From: CAZAPZ01 sp964487285
GTDB lineage: Bacteria; Campylobacterota_A; Desulfurellia; JAADFJ01
DNA: 16,653 nucleotides
Direction: 5' to 3'
Assembly (NCBI GenBank): GCA_964487285.1
Contig: CAZAPZ010000028.1
Coordinates: forward strand, 1 to 16,653
The translations under genes and the position numbers were made by a program. Shown in pieces: positions 6,925-13,481 of the stretch. Positions within the stretch are counted from its first letter, which is position 1, and the number at the start of each line of letters is the position of its first letter. The notes under the pieces are model-generated. The model ran no database searches and was not told where the DNA came from. It saw only the letters and a program-made list of their open reading frames with translations.

Positions 6925-7678
6925 AAGAATGTTTCCATACAGGTTTTCGCTTTTCCATAAAAGCTGATATTCCTTCATTCGCATCGTTAAGACTCATTAG
7001 ATCCTGCAAATATATATTGTTGATTTTCTGAAAATCTATTGTTGAAGCGGTTTTGGTTAAAGTACGTTTTGTAAGCCGTAGTACCGATTGAGACATAGCT
7101 GAGAATTTTCTAATATACTTCTCAAGCGATTTGTCAAATTCCTCTTTTACAAAAACCTCGTTCACCAAACCAAGCTGTTTTGCAGTTTCTGCATTGATGG
7201 TTTTTCCAGAAAATATAAGTTCTTTTGCCTGCCTCTGCCCGATTAAATTCGACATCAATATCATAGCAACAGGCGGGAACACGCCAAGTTTTATCTCCGG
7301 CTGTCCTACTTTTAAAGTATCGTCCGCTACAACCAAATCAGTCCCAAGAAGCAGCTCACATCCTCCTCCAAATGCAAAACCTCTTGCAGCGGCTATTGTC
7401 AATCTGTCCGTTTTTAAAAGTTCAACAAATATGTCAGAAAACGCTTTCAGCATCCGCGGGGTTTTCTCTTTTGTATGGTCACTCACATCAACACCGCTGC
7501 AAAACGATTTGTCCCCTGCTGCACCGATTACAATAATAGATACACCCTCATCGCTCCCGGCTTTTTTGACTGCATCGGTAAGAGCTTCCATCATTTCTGT
7601 ATTGATTACATTATACGGTGGATCGTTTATCTCTATTTTTGCAGCATGTCCTTCTTTTTTATATAAAATTTTATCCAT
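6923..7678 (-). CDS. dch: Cyclohexa-1,5-diene-1-carbonyl-CoA hydratase
   Basis: This 251-residue crotonase (Dch, BzdW) adds water to the cyclic dienoyl-CoA made by benzoyl-CoA reductase, giving 6-hydroxycyclohex-1-enoyl-CoA. The oxyanion-hole segment KSFCSGVDVSDHT (57-69) is typical of Dch. Both acid-base glutamates of enoyl-CoA hydratases are present: Glu108 in GGGCELLLGTD and Glu128 in GQPEIKLGVFPPVA. GVFPPVA is another Dch-like feature. GGAGA precedes the ATG. Had follows after 8 bases and oah after that, which fixes the assignment. The 80-base gap upstream shows no convincing promoter or terminator. Confidence 0.95.
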   Translation of the reverse strand: MDKILYKKEGHAAKIEINDPPYNVINTEMMEALTDAVKKAGSDEGVSIIVIGAAGDKSFCSGVDVSDHTKEKTPRMLKAFSDIFVELLKTDRLTIAAARGFAFGGGCELLLGTDLVVADDTLKVGQPEIKLGVFPPVAMILMSNLIGQRQAKELIFSGKTINAETAKQLGLVNEVFVKEEFDKSLEKYIRKFSAMSQSVLRLTKRTLTKTASTIDFQKINNIYLQDLMSLNDANEGISAFMEKRKPVWKHS

Positions 7679-7758
7679 CTAATCTCCATATAGTAAACGG
7701 TTTCTGAGTTAAACGTTTAAGATTTAATATTTTCTTAACCCTAAATTCAAAAACCTTT

Positions 7759-8490
7759 TTAAATATATTGTCCGCCATCTACCTTAATTACCTCGCCGGT
7801 AATATGACTTGCAAGATCAGACGCAAGAAAAATAACGGCATTTGCGATATCATTAGGAGTTCCTGGTTTTTTAAGTACGGTTTCATCAATTGCCGCATCT
7901 CTAAATTTTTCAGGCATCCTATTTGTCATCTCGGTCAATATAAAACCGGGAGCCACAGCGTTGACTCTTACCGAATATCTCCCAAGGTCTTTTGCAGCGG
8001 CTTTAACAAGCCCTATAACGCCAGCTTTTGCAGCTGAATAGTTTGTTTGTCCAAATTTCCCTCTCAATCCGTTTATCGAAGATATTGCAATGAGTTTTCC
8101 GGATTCCTGCTTTTTCATGATTAAAGCGGCTGCAGCAAAATAGTTAAATGCTCCTCCAAGATCTACATTTATTACATCAACCCAATTTTCTTTTGTCATT
8201 TTCCAGAGTATCTGATCTCTGTTAATTCCGGCATTTGCAACTACAATATCCACCCTGCCAAATCGATTGAAAACCTGATTTACAGCCATTTTAGCAGCAT
8301 CAAAATCGGAAACATCCGATTCTATCGATAGGTATTTATTTCTATCATGACTGTATCGATTTTCTATTTTAAGATCTACCGCCGCAACCGAAGCTCCCGC
8401 TTCAAGAAGTCTTGAGGCGATAACCGATCCTATGCCTTGATTTGCTCCTGTGACAACAGCAATCTGACCGGACAAATCAACCGTAATCAA
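7759..8490 (-). CDS. Short-chain dehydrogenase, likely 3-hydroxyacyl-CoA dehydrogenase
   Basis: This 243-residue SDR carries TGANQGIG (14-21), NAG (86-88), Ser138 and the catalytic YSAAK with Tyr151 and Lys155. Asp39 at the end of the second beta strand (AAVDL) favours NAD(H) over NADP(H). The start is a TTG at 8490 that overlaps the thiolase stop as TTGA; the in-frame ATG at 8538 would put a basic, non-family stretch ahead of the Rossmann fold. Coupled to a thiolase and followed by dch-had-oah, it most likely oxidises 3-hydroxypimeloyl-CoA to 3-oxopimeloyl-CoA, like BzdZ-type enzymes. FabG-like or acetoacetyl-CoA reductase activity cannot be excluded from sequence. Confidence 0.88.
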   Translation of the reverse strand: MITVDLSGQIAVVTGANQGIGSVIASRLLEAGASVAAVDLKIENRYSHDRNKYLSIESDVSDFDAAKMAVNQVFNRFGRVDIVVANAGINRDQILWKMTKENWVDVINVDLGGAFNYFAAAALIMKKQESGKLIAISSINGLRGKFGQTNYSAAKAGVIGLVKAAAKDLGRYSVRVNAVAPGFILTEMTNRMPEKFRDAAIDETVLKKPGTPNDIANAVIFLASDLASHITGEVIKVDGGQYI

Positions 8491-9680
8491 CTTTCTCTCT
8501 TTATAATAACAGCAGCGGTTGTTCCGCCTCCACCGCATATAGCCGCAATGCCATACTCTTTATCAAGCCGCTTTAAAGCATAGTAGAGTGTGACAACGAT
8601 TCTTGCGCCTGAACAGCCGGTTGGATGGCCGAGTGCTATTGCACCGCCATTAACATTAAGTTTGTCTCTATCCCATTTCAACACCCGTTCGTTTGCTATA
8701 ATTTGTGAACTGAATGCCTCGTTAACCTCATACAAATCCATATCGGAAAGGTTCATTCCTGTATTTTTCAACACTTTTTTTATAGAGATTGAAGGGCCCT
8801 CTCCCATATATTTCCCATCAACAGCAGTATGAGCATAGCCCGCCAGCGAAAACAGCGGTTTAACGCCTTTTGACTTTGCCGTTTGCCTATCCATGGCAAC
8901 AAGAGCTGCCGCTCCGTCTGTTAAAGCCGATGAGTTTCCTGCGGTTACATTACCTGCTTTTTTAAAAGCTCCCGGAAGTTTTGCAAGCTTTTCCATACTT
9001 GTATCCCGCCTTATTGATTCATCCTTATCAAAGATTTTTTCCGGTAATCTTTTTGCCGCAGGAATCCTAACCGGTGCGATCTCCTCATCAAACCAATTGT
9101 TATCCTGAGCTATTGCAGCTTTTTTATGGCTTGTTAGTGCAAATTCGTCCATCTCTTGTCTCGTAATTGAATATTTATCAACGAGAAGCTCTGCTGTTTG
9201 ACCCATTGAGAGTCCTGCAATCGGATCGCCTGAATCTGTCCAGCCGTCTTCAAGTTTTATGTCGCCGAATCTGAACGGGCGAAACCGGTAATTTCTTATA
9301 AGATACGGTATTGTTGACATACTCTCCATTCCGCCGGCCAAAACAATATTAGCAGCTCCGGTTTGAATAAGCTGCGTTGCCATCTGAATAGTTTTCATTC
9401 CTGAAGGACAAGCCTCATTTATAGATACCGATGGAACGGTATGTGATATGCCGCCAAGATAAGCTGCCGTATGAGCAGGATTTACATAATTTCCAGCCTG
9501 TCTGCATGTTCCTATAATTGCTTCATCCGGCTCGCCTCCGGATACAGAAGCTCTTTTTAATGATTCTGCTATAGGGAACCGAGCGATTTCGTAGCACTTT
9601 AAATCTTTCATTGTGCCGCCGAATTTGCCCATTGGCGATCTTACAGCTGAAACAAAAACTACATCGGGTAAATTTATCAT
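8487..9680 (-). CDS. Acyl-CoA thiolase, probably 3-oxopimeloyl-CoA thiolase
   Basis: This 397-residue degradative-type thiolase has the nucleophile Cys91 in NEACPSGMK, His352 in GHPTGCSG and the second catalytic Cys382 in CGGGGTT. Length and the opening VVFVSAVRSPMGKFGG are typical of the family. In this setting it would split 3-oxopimeloyl-CoA with CoA into glutaryl-CoA and acetyl-CoA. NEACPSG is a variant of the more usual NxxCGSG, and the C-terminal loop lacks the common Gln of GGGxG. Both may reflect substrate preference. GGAGG lies just before the ATG, and the end overlaps the SDR start. Confidence 0.92.
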   Translation of the reverse strand: MINLPDVVFVSAVRSPMGKFGGTMKDLKCYEIARFPIAESLKRASVSGGEPDEAIIGTCRQAGNYVNPAHTAAYLGGISHTVPSVSINEACPSGMKTIQMATQLIQTGAANIVLAGGMESMSTIPYLIRNYRFRPFRFGDIKLEDGWTDSGDPIAGLSMGQTAELLVDKYSITRQEMDEFALTSHKKAAIAQDNNWFDEEIAPVRIPAAKRLPEKIFDKDESIRRDTSMEKLAKLPGAFKKAGNVTAGNSSALTDGAAALVAMDRQTAKSKGVKPLFSLAGYAHTAVDGKYMGEGPSISIKKVLKNTGMNLSDMDLYEVNEAFSSQIIANERVLKWDRDKLNVNGGAIALGHPTGCSGARIVVTLYYALKRLDKEYGIAAICGGGGTTAAVIIKRES

Positions 9681-9692
9681 ACCACCTCCACT

Positions 9693-10127
9693 TTATATGC
9701 TAAACTCCAGAGAAACTCTTTCAGAAGGTATAAAGCCTGATTTCTGAAAAAATTTGATTAAATTCAGATCACTCCAATCAACCAAAGTATAAATTTTCTC
9801 CGCGTTAGCTGCTTTTAGATTCATTTTAAGTTGATCCATTAATGCATATCCGATTCCGCTACCTTTGCTATCGGGGCTTACTCCTATGGTATCTACAAAA
9901 GCGTTTGTACTGGGAATTCCATATTCACCGTAAAAAAGATCCGCAAGAAGAAATCCTACGATTTTATGGTTCATCTCAGCAACAAGTGATGTGCCCATTT
10001 TCGATGTTAGTTCGGATAACTTCTGTTTGTAGTAATCTGACTTATCTTCCCCTGTAATCTGTGTATCAATTTTTACAATTGCGTCAAAATCTTCTTCTTT
10101 TAATAATCTCACCAAAACATCGTTCAT
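9693..10127 (-). CDS. GNAT family N-acetyltransferase
   Basis: This 144-residue single-domain acetyltransferase shows the acetyl-CoA-binding motif IGVSPDSKGSGIGYALMDQL (81-100), with the K-G-S-G-x-G loop at 88-93, and the C-terminal FFQKSGFIPSE typical of the fold. GGGGG lies before its ATG and the thiolase starts 12 bases after its end, so it is part of the cluster. Known parallels are protein acetyltransferases that inactivate AMP-forming ligases, including benzoate-CoA ligase in Rhodopseudomonas, and BadL in a benzoate cluster, which acetylates a small aromatic amine. Either role would make it a control gene here. Its substrate cannot be read from sequence. Confidence 0.88.
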   Translation of the reverse strand: MNDVLVRLLKEEDFDAIVKIDTQITGEDKSDYYKQKLSELTSKMGTSLVAEMNHKIVGFLLADLFYGEYGIPSTNAFVDTIGVSPDSKGSGIGYALMDQLKMNLKAANAEKIYTLVDWSDLNLIKFFQKSGFIPSERVSLEFSI

Positions 10128-10177
10128 AAATCCCCCGTTGTTTTTACGAAAGTTTAAGATTTCGGGAAAAAGAATGA

Positions 10178-10480
10178 TTATCTTGAGTCCGAAACCTTCT
10201 GTTTCTTTTTTGCTTCTCGTGTATAAATTACCTGAAAAACATCCGGCACCTTTTCAAAATTATCATAGCAGCCATCGCATGCAAGTCCGCCTCCGTTTAC
10301 ATTCACAGGAACAAGCATTACCTCAAATCCGGATTCTTCATAAAGCTCCTTTAATTCGGATGCTCTTTCGTTTCCCACAATATTTCTTTCGCTCCATCCG
10401 TCCCGATTCATTCTTTTTTGAAATTCGGATTTTTGTTCTTTGTGAGTCATATATTTCGGATATCGTATTCGTTCGTCCAT
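10178..10480 (-). CDS. Small conserved-looking protein of unknown function with a CxxC motif
   Basis: This 100-residue protein is not recognised. It is highly charged, with a lysine-rich tail, and contains a central predicted helix-strand stretch (ASELKELYEESGFEVMLVPV, 40-59). A Cys pair follows (CDGC, Cys68 and Cys71), then an aromatic end (VFQVIYTR). The start at 10480 follows the preceding gene's TAA with one base between (TAATATG) and lacks a clear Shine-Dalgarno sequence, so it probably relies on re-initiation. An in-frame ATG at 10525 inside the upstream gene is less likely. Sitting between an iron-sulfur protein and the GNAT gene, it could be an accessory or assembly factor; that is inference only. 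Confidence 0.75.
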   Translation of the reverse strand: MDERIRYPKYMTHKEQKSEFQKRMNRDGWSERNIVGNERASELKELYEESGFEVMLVPVNVNGGGLACDGCYDNFEKVPDVFQVIYTREAKKKQKVSDSR

Positions 10481-10481
10481 A

Positions 10482-11495
10482 TTAAAAAAGATCGTCCATT
10501 TCATCAGCACCCGGCATTTTGCCATACTTTTTCATATAACCCGAAAGCAGTTCATTCTCTCTTGATGTATAAAATTCTGCTAATTCATAGGAAAAAGCTG
10601 CGGCATTTTCAATTTCACCCGCAAGCGCATCTTTCATATTCATTTCACCTTTGATCTTTATAATTTCGCCGGATTCATCATATAAGATATAAACACCGCT
10701 TCCATCCGGAAGACCGTCCAGATTGCTATGTATAAGTTCCCAACTATTTACCGGCGGCAAAATCAACTTCGGAAGATTCAGTTTTTTTTCCGATCGCTTC
10801 ATCCACGCAATAGGCACCGAACCATCATTAATATTAATAGCTCCGGCAGGACAAACCAAAACGCAAGCACCGCAAAATACACAGCCGGAACTCACAAAAT
10901 CGTCCGCTTTTATTGCTGCAATCTTCCTTTCGGCAACATTATTCATTTGCCACACATAGGCCTTGGGAACAGTATCGCATATCATGACACATCTTTCGCA
11001 TCCTACACAAAGATTGGGATTGTAGAAAAAAAGTTTATTTTCGATAGTTTCATAATGATGATTTGAAAATTTTGCCGTAGATTGATCTAATCCAATATGA
11101 TCGGTTAATTTCCTTATTTCGCATACTTCAAAAAGATTGCAGCAGCGCTCTTCAACCGGTATTCCGTAAGTACAGGTTAATCTATCGCACCCCTCTTTTT
11201 GATCGCATACAAGACAAATATGCGGATGATGCGACATAATTTTAGCAAACGCCTTTTTTCTTGCTTTTATAGCTGCTTCAGTCTCAGTGTTGATGCTCAT
11301 CTTATCTTCCACGCCAATTTTGCAGCTTAGTTCAAGTTTTCCGTTGATATCTGCAATGCACATATTGCAGTTTCCGGCAGTCTGCAAATTAAACGAGCAC
11401 AGTCTTGGAAGATAGAATTTTTCTTTGTCAAGCAGTTCCAAAACCGTTTGCTTTTCCTCAACAGTCAGGCTCTTTCCGTTCACCTTTATTTGCAT
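10482..11495 (-). CDS. NuoG-like multi-cluster iron-sulfur protein with C-terminal GIY-YIG-like domain
   Basis: This is a 337-residue electron carrier. Residues 1-60 form a [2Fe-2S] domain (Cys33, 43, 46, 58). Residues 86-125 match the complex I G-subunit cluster motif H-x3-C-x2-C-x5-C (His90, Cys94, 97, 103), with further Cys108, 118, 119 and 125. Residues 160-220 hold two [4Fe-4S] sites (Cys163/166/169/173 and Cys205/208/211/215). The last part, about 255-337, is odd. LPDGSGVYILYDESGEIIKI, then KG, and later SRENELLSGYMKKYG resemble the GIY-YIG domain of UvrC, but the second motif is IKG instead of YIG and the catalytic arginine position is not basic. It probably passes electrons to BzdM or the reductase from an NADH- or other donor enzyme encoded elsewhere, as no flavin or NAD site is present. 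Confidence 0.85.
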   Translation of the reverse strand: MQIKVNGKSLTVEEKQTVLELLDKEKFYLPRLCSFNLQTAGNCNMCIADINGKLELSCKIGVEDKMSINTETEAAIKARKKAFAKIMSHHPHICLVCDQKEGCDRLTCTYGIPVEERCCNLFEVCEIRKLTDHIGLDQSTAKFSNHHYETIENKLFFYNPNLCVGCERCVMICDTVPKAYVWQMNNVAERKIAAIKADDFVSSGCVFCGACVLVCPAGAININDGSVPIAWMKRSEKKLNLPKLILPPVNSWELIHSNLDGLPDGSGVYILYDESGEIIKIKGEMNMKDALAGEIENAAAFSYELAEFYTSRENELLSGYMKKYGKMPGADEMDDLF

Positions 11496-11498
11496 TTT

Positions 11499-11777
11499 CT
11501 ACCAGCTATGTTTCAGCGCCATAGGTGTACAAGCCGTTATGCATGGAAGCGGCGGCTTTTCAGTAGGCTTACAATCCATACATTGGAATCTCAGATCTTT
11601 TACTTTATCATCATCGATCTTAACCACATCCTCACCATAATCGTCTTCAAAGGACACAAAAAGTGCTTTAGGGCATGCCGCTATACACATCTTACCTTCA
11701 CAAGCTTCGCATTTATCCGTGTTAATTGTTATATAATACTCTCCCGATCCGTCCATATAACCATAGTTTGCAATCAT
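11499..11777 (-). CDS. bzdM: 2[4Fe-4S] ferredoxin, electron donor to benzoyl-CoA reductase
   Basis: This 92-residue ferredoxin has eight cysteines in two motifs: Cys23/26/31/35 (C-x2-C-x4-C-x3-C) and Cys66/69/79/83 (C-x2-C-x9-C-x3-C). The enlarged spacing in the second motif recalls Allochromatium-type ferredoxins, known for low-potential clusters and used by benzoyl-CoA reductases of the Thauera/Azoarcus type. The start at 11777 overlaps the bzdQ stop as ATGA; the in-frame ATG at 11879 lies deep inside bzdQ and is not credible. Gene order bzdN-O-P-Q-M matches the Azoarcus arrangement. Confidence 0.9.
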   Translation of the reverse strand: MIANYGYMDGSGEYYITINTDKCEACEGKMCIAACPKALFVSFEDDYGEDVVKIDDDKVKDLRFQCMDCKPTEKPPLPCITACTPMALKHSW

Positions 11778-12679
11778 AATGTCTGACCCTTTCGCATTGC
11801 TCTCGTGCTGCCTTTTTTCTTTGCCAAAACATAAGCAAATAGTGCTGCTCCGAGAGATCCCGCCGTTTGCGGATCGCATTTTTTATCCAAAGGCTGCGAT
11901 GATTTAACGCCGAGATTTTCCTCTATACGCTTCGTTACTCCTCTATTTTTTGAGATACCGCCTGTGATGAAAAAATCTTTTTCCATTCCGATTCTATCTA
12001 AAAGCTGAGTAACCCGGTCAGCCATAGCTTTGCAGTAGCTGGCAAGCACCTCGTTTAATGTTTTACCTGATTTTAGCATAGCCATAGCTTCGGATTTTGC
12101 GAAAACAACACATACATTGCTTATAGGTTCGGCAGGAGCACTAATTTGAAACGATCTGTCTCCGATTTTAGTAATTGGCACTTTTAGAAGCTCTGCTATC
12201 GTTTCCATTCCACGCCCTGTTCCTGCGGCACATTTATCATTCATTAAGAAGTTAGTAACTTTGCCTTTTTGGTCTATATGAATGGCTTTGCAATCCTGCC
12301 CCCCCATATCAAGAATAGTTCTAAGAGATGGCCCTACCATGTAATTACCGCCTCTTCCGTGACATGCAATTTCAGTTATAGCCTTGTCTTGAAACGGAAT
12401 GTTGACTCTTCCATACCCTGTGCCTACAACATAATCTATAGATTCATAAGGAATATCCGTATAGGTAAGCAGCGGACTTAAAGCATCCTTGGCACTTGTC
12501 GGCGAGTTACTGCCCGTTCTTATCGTGTTTGTTGCATATAGTTTTCCATCAACACACATAACCGCTTCGGAACTAACCGAACCTACATCTATACCGATTG
12601 TTATCATTCCATCGGCAGGGTTTATATCCTCATCTTTCCAGCATTTTTCATCCCATCTCCAATACTCTTTTTCTGCCAT
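11774..12679 (-). CDS. bzdQ: Benzoyl-CoA reductase ATPase subunit BzdQ
   Basis: This 301-residue BadF/BcrA-type ATPase couples ATP hydrolysis to low-potential electron transfer into the ring-reducing subunits. After a Trp-rich N-terminal extension (1-25) comes the phosphate loop GIDVGSVSSEA (29-39), LDMGGQDCKAI (123-133), the cluster-binding NDKCAAGTG with Cys150, the second cluster cysteine Cys190 in NVCVVFAKSE, and ITGGISKNRG (238-247). In the homologous 2-hydroxyglutaryl-CoA dehydratase activator one [4Fe-4S] cluster is held between two subunits by this Cys pair. BzdP supplies the partner. AGGAGA precedes the ATG, which lies one base after the bzdP stop. Confidence 0.94.
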   Translation of the reverse strand: MAEKEYWRWDEKCWKDEDINPADGMITIGIDVGSVSSEAVMCVDGKLYATNTIRTGSNSPTSAKDALSPLLTYTDIPYESIDYVVGTGYGRVNIPFQDKAITEIACHGRGGNYMVGPSLRTILDMGGQDCKAIHIDQKGKVTNFLMNDKCAAGTGRGMETIAELLKVPITKIGDRSFQISAPAEPISNVCVVFAKSEAMAMLKSGKTLNEVLASYCKAMADRVTQLLDRIGMEKDFFITGGISKNRGVTKRIEENLGVKSSQPLDKKCDPQTAGSLGAALFAYVLAKKKGSTRAMRKGQTL

Positions 12680-12680
12680 A

Positions 12681-13472
12681 TTAATCTCCTTTTTCTTCTG
12701 CTTCCGCTTTTTCTTTTGCTAAAAAGGCAGCTCCTAATGCACCAACATAAAGTGGTTCTTCCGGTATAAAAAGATCATCTAACTCAAGAGTATTTTTAAG
12801 AGCGGATACAAGAGCGGGATTTAATGCCAACCCTCCAAAAAGAGCTATTCCGGATTCAAGTTTTACCCGTCTTGCCATTGAGGAAATACGTGATGCAATA
12901 GAATCATGCACGGCTTTTGAGATATCTTTTTTTGGCGTATCCTGAGCAATAAGAGAAACAACTTCCGATTCTGCAAATACGGCGCATTGGGCATTCATCG
13001 GAATTCTCGCTGTAGAATTCAGAGCAAGCTTTGAAAATGATTCTACAGTCGTTCCAAGTGCTCTTGACATAGATTCGACAAAAGAACCGGAGCCGGCAGC
13101 ACATTTCTCGTTAACTGCAGAATCCGTGACCCTGCCTTTCTCATTTATTCTTATTGCCTTTGCCTCTTCGGCTCCAACTTCAATGCCCGTTCTTATGGAT
13201 CTGTTCTCCTCAAATATACCTCGTCCGCCTGCAGTAACACTCGTTATACTGTAATCAGCATCAAAAAGTTTTCTGCCTATTCCGGTAGCTCCCGTTTTAT
13301 CAATATTCTCCACCTTTATTTTGGCATCAATTGCAGCATCGTTGAGAGCTTCGTCAATCGACTGACTCTGATCTTCACCGCTGCTCTTTTTCGCTTTTCC
13401 TATAATTTTATTTCCATCAAGCAAAACTACTTTTATATTTTTTGATCCTACATCTATACCTGCTGAGATCAT
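12681..13472 (-). CDS. bzdP: Benzoyl-CoA reductase ATPase subunit BzdP
   Basis: This 263-residue member of the BadF/BcrD ATPase family is the partner of BzdQ. The phosphate loop is AGIDVGSKNIK (4-14), the cluster cysteines are Cys124 in NEKCAAGSG and Cys163 in AQCAVFAESE, and the second phosphate motif is LFGGLALNP (211-219). Where BzdQ has DMGGQD, this subunit has EVGAEE (98-103), a difference in the region contacting nucleotide. AGGAGG overlaps the bzdO stop and is 5 bases from the ATG. Two similarly short ATPase subunits point to the Azoarcus/bzd branch (or the related mbr enzymes) rather than the Thauera/bcr branch. Confidence 0.92.
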   Translation of the reverse strand: MISAGIDVGSKNIKVVLLDGNKIIGKAKKSSGEDQSQSIDEALNDAAIDAKIKVENIDKTGATGIGRKLFDADYSITSVTAGGRGIFEENRSIRTGIEVGAEEAKAIRINEKGRVTDSAVNEKCAAGSGSFVESMSRALGTTVESFSKLALNSTARIPMNAQCAVFAESEVVSLIAQDTPKKDISKAVHDSIASRISSMARRVKLESGIALFGGLALNPALVSALKNTLELDDLFIPEEPLYVGALGAAFLAKEKAEAEEKGD

Positions 13473-13481
13473 ATATGCCTC

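Noticed and set aside
6923..6938. Longer Had start at 6938 overlapping dch
   Set aside because: There is no Shine-Dalgarno sequence before it. The ATG at 6914 has AGGGGG just upstream and matches the family N-terminus.
7131..7682. A 183-residue plus-strand open frame opposite dch
   Set aside because: It is exactly antisense to a well-recognised gene, has no domain pattern or ribosome-binding site, and is Ser/Pro-rich as expected for a mirror of a coding strand.
7679..7758. Possible promoter or terminator between the SDR and dch genes
   Set aside because: Only a weak TTGAAT-N17-TTAAAT match and a short AAACGTTT palindrome are present. No GC-rich hairpin was seen, so nothing is called.
10138..10485. 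A 115-residue plus-strand open frame opposite the small CxxC protein
   Set aside because: The minus-strand frame fits operon packing and spacing. The plus frame has no recognisable features.
10482..10740. An active GIY-YIG nuclease
   Set aside because: The YIG motif reads IKG and the expected arginine of the following helix is not basic, so if the fold is real it is probably not catalytic.
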